The notes beneath the pieces were generated by a model that saw only the letters and a list, made by a program, of their open reading frames with translations, did no database searches and was not told where the DNA came from. The translations under genes were made by a program, and so were the position numbers. A DNA stretch of 64,000 bases from Gemmatimonadota bacterium (GTDB taxonomy: Bacteria; 4572-55; J002): assembly GCA_003697105.1 (NCBI GenBank), contig RFFQ01000095.1, positions 16,878 through 80,877 on the forward strand, written 5' to 3'. Below are positions 59,295-64,000 of this stretch, piece after piece (within the stretch, counting starts at the first letter, position 1; each line of letters starts with the position of its first letter).

Positions 59295-59843
59295 ATGTTT
59301 AAATGGCAGATTGATGACCATCTGGAATTAGGTCTGTTGGAGTGGCGTCATGCTGAAGAATTATTCGCTGTGGTCGATGCGAATCGAGCCTATCTGCGGG
59401 AGTGGTTGCCGTGGGTGGATGGATCGAAAACGGTCGCGGATTCTCTGGATTTTATCCAGCGCAGTGCCCAGCAATGGGCAGATAACCGCGGTTTTCAAGC
59501 GTGTATCCTCTTCAAGGGCAATATTGCCGGAATGATCGGCTTTCATCGGGTCGATTGGCAGGATCACAAGTGTGAAATCGGTTATTGGCTTCGGGCAGAT
59601 TTACAAGGGCAGGGTATCGTGACTAAATGCTGTCAGGCATTAGTTGACTTTGCCTTTACCGAATGGCAGATGAATCGAGTTGAAATCCACTGTGGTGCCG
59701 GAAACATCAAAAGTCAGGCAATTCCGGTACGGTTGGGGTTTGTGCAGGAAGGTATTCAACGTCAGGCGGCAAAATTGCGCGATCAGTTTGTTGATCATGT
59801 CATCTTTAGCCAGTTAAGGGACGAATGGAGTGCCAGACGTTAA
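59295..59843 (+). CDS. GNAT acetyltransferase (RimJ/RimL type)
   Basis: 182 residues. The family pattern is complete: LRLGLLEWRHAEELFAVVDANRAYLREWLPWVDG-like N-terminus, IGFHRVDWQDHKCEIGYWLRADLQGQGIVTKCCQALVDFAF with the acetyl-CoA binding QGQGI, and NRVEIHCGAGNIKSQAIPVRLGFVQEGI. Members acetylate N-termini of ribosomal proteins, other proteins, or antibiotics. An AAGGA site precedes the ATG, three bases after the methyltransferase stop. Its place between the two exporter halves suggests that it modifies the exported compound or its target; this is inference. Confidence 0.9.
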   Translation: MFKWQIDDHLELGLLEWRHAEELFAVVDANRAYLREWLPWVDGSKTVADSLDFIQRSAQQWADNRGFQACILFKGNIAGMIGFHRVDWQDHKCEIGYWLRADLQGQGIVTKCCQALVDFAFTEWQMNRVEIHCGAGNIKSQAIPVRLGFVQEGIQRQAAKLRDQFVDHVIFSQLRDEWSARR

Positions 59844-59955
59844 TACGTGTCTCTCCTGAATGGTTTGAGCCGGTAACAAAGTTAAATACGTGCCGGTTTT
59901 GCACCAAACGGGTCTTGAAACAGCCGTTTTAACTACCATGTAACGAGGTGTAACA

Positions 59956-61851
59956 ATGTCATCTTATGAAGCATTTCAAGAAGAAGATTATTCCAAACGG
60001 TTTGATCTCGCACTTTGGAAGAAAGTGTTGCGGTTTACGCTACCACACAAAAAGTATATGATTTTACTGGCAGTATTTATGGTTTCACTAGCGGCATTGG
60101 ATGCATCCTTGCCCTTGCTCACGATGTACGCCATTGATCATTTTATTGCCAAGAACACGCTGGAGGGGTTACCTCTCTTTGTGTTGATTTATCTGGTGAT
60201 TATTATCGGATTTTCGTTGGTTGTGTTTTGCTTTATTTCGATTGCCGGACGGATTGAAACGTATGTCTGTTATGATATTCGTACAGCCGGTTTCAAGCGG
60301 TTGCAGGAACTTTCCTTCAGTTATTTTGATCGAAAACCGGTCGGTTGGTTAATGGCACGTATGACCTCCGATATTCAGCGTTTATCGGATACCATTGCTT
60401 GGGGTGTGGTCGATTTTGTCTGGGGAACAACGATGATGGCAGGTATTGCGCTGGTGATGCTCTATCTCAACTGGAAAATAGGGCTGATTGTGCTGACCGT
60501 TGTGCCGATGCTGGCGATTGTGAGCCTCTATTTCCAAAAGATGATCCTCAAATCGTACCGTAATGTTCGTAAATTGAATTCCCGGATTACCGCGAGTTTC
60601 AATGAGGGCATCATGGGGGCAAAAACGACGAAGACGTTGGTGCGCGAAGCAGAAAATCTGCAAGAATTCAAGGAACTCACTGGCGGGATGTACCGGTCTT
60701 CCGTTTTAGCGGCGGTACAGTCGTCGCTCTATTTACCATTTGTGCTGGTGATTGGTGCCATCGGATCGGGATTAGCCATCTGGTTTGGGGGTTCGGGAGT
60801 CATTGCGGGCACCCTCACCTACGGAACGTTGGTTGCGTTTATCTCGTATGCCCAGCAGTTTTTTAATCCGGTACAGGAACTTGCCCGTATTTTCGCCGAG
60901 TTGCAGAATGCGCAAGCGTCTGCCGAGCGAGTGATGTCTATGATTGAAACCGAACCGGAAATTAAAGATGACCCGCAAGTTCTACAACAGTACGAAAGGG
61001 TACACCATCCACCCCAAAATGGGAAGCAACGCGGTGTAAGTACTACCAGAGTGATGTCCCAACAAGACCGGAGTGTCCCCCGGATGAGAGGTCAGATCGA
61101 GTTTTGTCATGTGGATTTTGCCTACAAGGAAGGACAACACGTCCTCTCGGACTTTAATCTGACCGTCCGTCCGGGGGAAACCATCGCCTTGGTAGGCGAG
61201 ACCGGTGCCGGGAAAAGTACCATTGTGAATCTGGCTTGCCGGTTTTACGAACCCACCGGCGGGATCATCAAAATTGATGGTACGGATTACACCCGGTTAC
61301 CGCTCCACTGGATTCATTCAAACTTGGGTGTGGTGTTACAATCTCCCCATTTATTTAGTGGTACCATTTTGGAAAACATCCGCTATGGGCGGTTGGATGC
61401 CACCGATGAACAGGTGGTAGAGGCGGCAAAGTTGGTACATGCGCATCACTTTATCACTACGTTTGAAAACGGCTATCATACGGAAGTGGGCGAGGGGGGT
61501 AGTTTGCTCTCCACCGGGCAGAAGCAGTTGATCTCGTTTGCACGTGCGATATTAGCCGATCCTGCCCTGTTTATTTTAGATGAAGCGACTTCTTCAGTGG
61601 ATACGGAAACTGAGCAACTCATCCAAAAAGCGATTGATCGCGTACTGGAAAACCGTACCAGTTTCATCATTGCCCACCGGCTTTCAACCATCCGGGCGGC
61701 AGACCGAATTTTAGTGCTCGAATATGGCAAGATCATCGAACAAGGCAACCACCATGACCTATTGTTGAAAAAGGGTCATTACTATAACTTGTACACCCAA
61801 CAGTTTGTGCATGAACATGAGGAAGTCATGCTCGGGGCTTGTCAAGCGTGA
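59956..61851 (+). CDS. ABC exporter half-transporter 2 (consensus Walker B, altered signature)
   Basis: 631 residues with a GAGGTG site. A six-helix exporter domain (about 25-320) precedes a linker of about 50 polar residues (HHPPQNGKQRGVSTTRVMSQ) and an NBD with Walker A GETGAGKST (414-422), Walker B LFILDEATSSVD with the catalytic Glu543, and H-loop IAHRLST. The signature is LSTGQKQ, with Thr520 in place of the second Gly. This is the mirror image of exporter 1, which has a good signature but a bad Walker B. Together they would form one canonical and one degenerate ATP site. A strong terminator follows directly. Confidence 0.9.
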   Translation: MSSYEAFQEEDYSKRFDLALWKKVLRFTLPHKKYMILLAVFMVSLAALDASLPLLTMYAIDHFIAKNTLEGLPLFVLIYLVIIIGFSLVVFCFISIAGRIETYVCYDIRTAGFKRLQELSFSYFDRKPVGWLMARMTSDIQRLSDTIAWGVVDFVWGTTMMAGIALVMLYLNWKIGLIVLTVVPMLAIVSLYFQKMILKSYRNVRKLNSRITASFNEGIMGAKTTKTLVREAENLQEFKELTGGMYRSSVLAAVQSSLYLPFVLVIGAIGSGLAIWFGGSGVIAGTLTYGTLVAFISYAQQFFNPVQELARIFAELQNAQASAERVMSMIETEPEIKDDPQVLQQYERVHHPPQNGKQRGVSTTRVMSQQDRSVPRMRGQIEFCHVDFAYKEGQHVLSDFNLTVRPGETIALVGETGAGKSTIVNLACRFYEPTGGIIKIDGTDYTRLPLHWIHSNLGVVLQSPHLFSGTILENIRYGRLDATDEQVVEAAKLVHAHHFITTFENGYHTEVGEGGSLLSTGQKQLISFARAILADPALFILDEATSSVDTETEQLIQKAIDRVLENRTSFIIAHRLSTIRAADRILVLEYGKIIEQGNHHDLLLKKGHYYNLYTQQFVHEHEEVMLGACQA

Positions 61852-61872
61852 ACATGTTGAACCAAATTTTTT

Positions 61873-61910
61873 GATGCGGCTCAAATTTTGTGTCGAGCCG
61901 CATCTTTTTT
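61873..61910 (+). terminator. Terminator of the ABC exporter cassette
   Basis: gatgcggctc (61873-61882) pairs with gagccgcatc (61895-61904), followed by six T (61905-61910), 21 bp after the exporter stop. Confidence 0.9.
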
Positions 61911-61913
61911 GGT

Positions 61914-61941
61914 TTGGCTTTGGGCGTGTTTCTGTTATATT
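61914..61941 (+). promoter_or_regulatory. Possible promoter of the membrane protein gene
   Basis: TTGGCT (61914-61919), 16 bp, TATATT (61936-61941), directly after the cassette terminator and about 90 bp before the ATG at 62030. Confidence 0.45.
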
Positions 61942-62029
61942 GCAAACTGGCATGGTGCCACATACCACCCATGAATTGGGGTATAACTCTTATCCACGAC
62001 GATAACTTGCCCACTATGAGGAAGTTACG

Positions 62030-62857
62030 ATGAAATTTATCAGCCTTTCTATTGCCAAATACCGACTATCACTGTGGATTCTGGCAGTGATCATCACCCT
62101 AAGTTCCGCATATTACCAGCGCCGTACCGGACCCAGTTATCCGGTAAAAGGTCAGATTAAAATTGATCAGACCAATGTAAGATTTAAATTGATTCGTAGT
62201 GAAACGGTCGGGAGGGATGCTGTGGTGAAATTGATCGTACCGCTGGAGCATGTTGGTGGGTTCGTGAAATATCGTCGATACCGTTCGAATGATGGCTGGT
62301 CAGAAATTCCATTGAGGCGTGAAGGTGACCACTTGATCGCGCATTTGCCCCAACAGCCCGCGGCGGGAAAACTCATGTATTACGTCTATTTGCATATAAA
62401 CGGGCAGCACGTTTCACTTTCGGGGGAAAACCCCGTAATCTTACGCTATAAAGATGCTATTCCGGTGGCAGTGCTGGCCTCCCACATCGGGTGTATGTTT
62501 ATCGCCATGCTCTTTTCCAACCGAATCTTGTTGGAGGCTCTGGATGCTGAGGGTAATACCCGTGGTTTGCTCAATTTGACCATTGGATTTTTGATTTTGG
62601 GAGGGATGATCTTAGGTCCTATCGTCCAAAAATTTGCATTTGGGGCATACTGGACAGGGTTCCCCTTGGGTCACGATTTGACCGACAATAAAACCTTGAT
62701 TGCTCTTACAGGTTGGGTAGTTGCATGGGTGAAACATCATCAGCGTCAGCAGGATCGATTCTGGATTTTCGCGGCGGCTGTGTTGATGCTGGTCGTTTAT
62801 TTGATTCCGCATAGCCTGTTGGGTTCCGAGCTGGATTACATTCAAATTGATCCTTAA
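62030..62857 (+). CDS. Membrane protein of unknown function
   Basis: 275 residues. An N-terminal helix (LWILAVIITLSSAYY) is followed by a periplasmic beta-rich domain of about 110 residues (IDQTNVRFKLIRSETVGRDAVVKLIVPLEHVGGFVKYRRYRSND), which could form an Ig-like fold, and then four hydrophobic segments (VAVLASHIGCMFIAMLFS, LLNLTIGFLILGGMILGPIV, LIALTGWVVAWV, IFAAAVLMLVVYLIPHSLLG). WTGFPLGHDLTDNKT lies in a loop. I do not recognise the family. Its own promoter and the 48-bp gap before the hydrolase suggest a two-gene unit. Confidence 0.7.
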   Translation: MKFISLSIAKYRLSLWILAVIITLSSAYYQRRTGPSYPVKGQIKIDQTNVRFKLIRSETVGRDAVVKLIVPLEHVGGFVKYRRYRSNDGWSEIPLRREGDHLIAHLPQQPAAGKLMYYVYLHINGQHVSLSGENPVILRYKDAIPVAVLASHIGCMFIAMLFSNRILLEALDAEGNTRGLLNLTIGFLILGGMILGPIVQKFAFGAYWTGFPLGHDLTDNKTLIALTGWVVAWVKHHQRQQDRFWIFAAAVLMLVVYLIPHSLLGSELDYIQIDP

Positions 62858-62905
62858 TCTCTATTGCGCTTCGGGTTTGGTTATGACGAAGGCGCACAAA
62901 ATGAA

Positions 62906-63724
62906 ATGAAAAAAATGGTTTATCTGATTCCGTTGATTATAACCGGCGTGTTGTTGGTGATCTTATTTCTGTATTACCACTTTCAAGACCGGTTGATCTA
63001 TTATCCTTACCGCGAACATGTCAATGAACCTCCGCCAATGACGGAAGTGGTGCGCTTAACCAGCCGGTACTCGCACCAAATTGAAGGTTGGTTTGTGCCG
63101 GTGGATTTATCCCGGGGTACTGTTTTGTTCTGCCATGGTAACGGAGGGAATATCTCTCATCGGGTGGAAACGATCCGTATCATCAATAGCTTGGGTCTGA
63201 ATATTTTTTTATTTGATTATCAGGGATATGGTAACAGCGAAGGCAAACCCTCCGAACAAAACACTTACGCAGATGCCCAAGTCGCATGGGAGTATCTTAC
63301 GCAAACTCGCAAGATTGCACCGGATTCCATCATTATTTGGGGACGTTCTTTAGGTGGCGCTATTGCGACGGAATTAGCGTTGCATCATAATCCCCAAGCG
63401 CTGATTTTAGAGTCCACGTTCACCTCGTTACCCGAAATCGGTGCAGAATTGTATCCCTACTTACCAGTACGCCGATTTGCTCGCTATCGTTATGATACAA
63501 TCTCGAAAATCACTCAGATTCATTGCCCCCTTTTGATCATCCACAGCCGTACAGATGGGTTGATTCCATTTCATCATGCGGAGCGTCTCTTTCAAGCCGC
63601 AAACGAACCCAAATCATTTTTGGAAATTCAAGGTGACCACAATCACGGTTTTCTGGAATCGGAAATGGTTTATCGGGCAGGAATCGACCGGTTTATTTCC
63701 GCCGTTATGGCGGGTGGAATCTAA
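62906..63724 (+). CDS. Membrane-anchored alpha/beta hydrolase (BEM46/ABHD13-like)
   Basis: 272 residues from the ATG at 62906. An N-terminal helix (MVYLIPLIITGVLLVILFLYY) anchors the enzyme. The hydrolase core has the oxyanion-hole strand VLFCHGNGGNISHR, the nucleophile elbow IWGRSLGGAIA (Ser in GxSxG), the acid in IHSRTDGLIP and the catalytic His in GDHNHGF. This is the pattern of BEM46/ABHD12-13-like serine hydrolases and of Bacillus YtxM-like proteins; the substrate is unknown, with lipids or esters likely. A longer frame to a TTG at 62864 lacks a good ribosome-binding site. Confidence 0.85.
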   Translation: MKKMVYLIPLIITGVLLVILFLYYHFQDRLIYYPYREHVNEPPPMTEVVRLTSRYSHQIEGWFVPVDLSRGTVLFCHGNGGNISHRVETIRIINSLGLNIFLFDYQGYGNSEGKPSEQNTYADAQVAWEYLTQTRKIAPDSIIIWGRSLGGAIATELALHHNPQALILESTFTSLPEIGAELYPYLPVRRFARYRYDTISKITQIHCPLLIIHSRTDGLIPFHHAERLFQAANEPKSFLEIQGDHNHGFLESEMVYRAGIDRFISAVMAGGI

Positions 63725-63726
63725 AC

Positions 63727-63755
63727 TTGCCAATTGACTTTATCTGGTGTATATT
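63727..63755 (+). promoter_or_regulatory. Promoter of the terminal coiled-coil gene
   Basis: TTGCCA (63727-63732), 17 bp, TATATT (63750-63755), about 40 nt before the start codon. Confidence 0.6.
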
Positions 63756-63803
63756 GAACCCATAAACACGGGTTTTATTTCGCTTATAATTGGGGTGATG
63801 GAC

Positions 63804-64000
63804 ATGTCTAACGAATTAAATGATCGGGAATTCAAATCAGCCGTTTTAGAGGGTCTGGCGGTTTTAAAGGCGAGTTTTGTCCAACTGGATGAGCGGATGA
63901 ATTACTTGCAAGGCGACGTGAGTATCCTCAAACGAGATATGGTTGAAGTGAAACAAGATATTGCTGTTTTGAAAGAAGATGTTGCCGTCTTAAAGAAAGA
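63804..64000 (+). CDS. Coiled-coil protein, N-terminal fragment (cut by window edge)
   Basis: At least 65 residues, open at the right edge. After MSNELNDREFKSAVLEGLAVL the sequence repeats an 11-14-residue unit with V/I/L at heptad positions (MNYLQGDVSILKRDMVEV, then KQDIAVLKEDVAVLKKE), giving a long left-handed coiled coil. An upstream ATG at 63798 is also in frame, but the GGGG-type site is better placed for 63804. Short proteins of this design occur beside many unrelated genes and no function can be given. Confidence 0.7.
   Translation, partial: MSNELNDREFKSAVLEGLAVLKASFVQLDERMNYLQGDVSILKRDMVEVKQDIAVLKEDVAVLKK

Noticed and set aside
63900-64000. Tandem DNA repeat at the right edge
   Set aside because: The periodicity comes from coding of a heptad coiled coil; the bases are not an exact repeat.

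Overview
The window reads as a stretch of chromosome from a Gram-negative bacterium of the FCB (Fibrobacteres-Chlorobi-Bacteroidetes) superphylum, probably one of its uncultured lineages of KSB1 or Calditrichota type. Supporting this are two PorV/PorQ-like outer-membrane barrels, a secreted subtilase with a dockerin-like tail, two DUF2723 membrane glycosyltransferase-like proteins, a very large TPR/CHAT lipoprotein, and the order pheST - coiled-coil gene - zapA - 6S RNA - rny. Promoters look like ordinary sigma-70 sites (TTGACA, 17-18 bp, TATAAT-like) rather than the Bacteroidetes TAnnTTTG type, which argues against Bacteroidetes proper. The phylum assignment is inference. I see no rRNA, tRNA, CRISPR array, insertion sequence or prophage.

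Layout. 1-11.5 kb (minus): a cut-off methyltransferase, a family-2 glycosyltransferase, an ATP-grasp-like protein, a metallophosphoesterase and a 2770-residue lipoprotein with a PD40 propeller, many TPRs and two CHAT-like domains. 11.5-15 kb (minus): a small Ig-like lipoprotein and an envelope operon with two PorV-like barrels. 15.1-23.6 kb (minus): a core information-processing run, infC-rpmI-rplT-pheS-pheT-(coiled coil)-zapA-6S RNA-rny-walJ-nfi. 23.7-28.5 kb (minus): an operon of an ATP/ADP-antiporter-like HEAT protein, a cyclic-nucleotide-binding protein and a solute-binding lipoprotein. 28.5-37.3 kb (minus): radA, DUF2723+TPR, a methyltransferase, a UPF0104/AglD-type flippase-like protein and a degenerate double-cyclase TPR protein. 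37.4-41.6 kb (minus): a subtilase, a broken SWIM zinc-finger gene and an acyl-CoA carboxylase beta subunit. 41.7-43.6 kb (plus): tryptophan 2,3-dioxygenase and a kynureninase-like enzyme. 43.7-53.8 kb (minus): a small Cys4 protein, a cold-shock protein, DUF3467, an N-terminally truncated glycerate kinase, an ADP-forming acyl-CoA synthetase, a GYD protein, a ferric-reductase-like membrane protein, a cysteine desulfurase and the DUF1015-serA-serC serine operon. 53.9-64 kb (plus): a second DUF2723+TPR protein, then a leader-controlled cassette of two complementary ABC exporters flanking a methyltransferase and a GNAT acetyltransferase, a membrane protein, an alpha/beta hydrolase and the start of a coiled-coil gene.

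The most interesting part is 56.1-61.9 kb. A strong promoter is followed by a 50-codon leader ORF with an excellent ribosome-binding site, then by two intrinsic-terminator hairpins built on the same stem, and only then by the first ABC exporter. The two exporters have reciprocal ATPase lesions, which predicts one heterodimeric pump. The arrangement resembles ribosome-mediated attenuation of the Bacillus BmrCD multidrug exporter, but with two modifying enzymes between the half-transporters. Other notable points are two CHAT domains that both lack the catalytic His/Cys, a frameshifted SWIM gene, a glycerate kinase lacking its N-terminal third, a PheT lacking the tRNA-binding OB domain, and a 6S RNA in its conserved place beside zapA.
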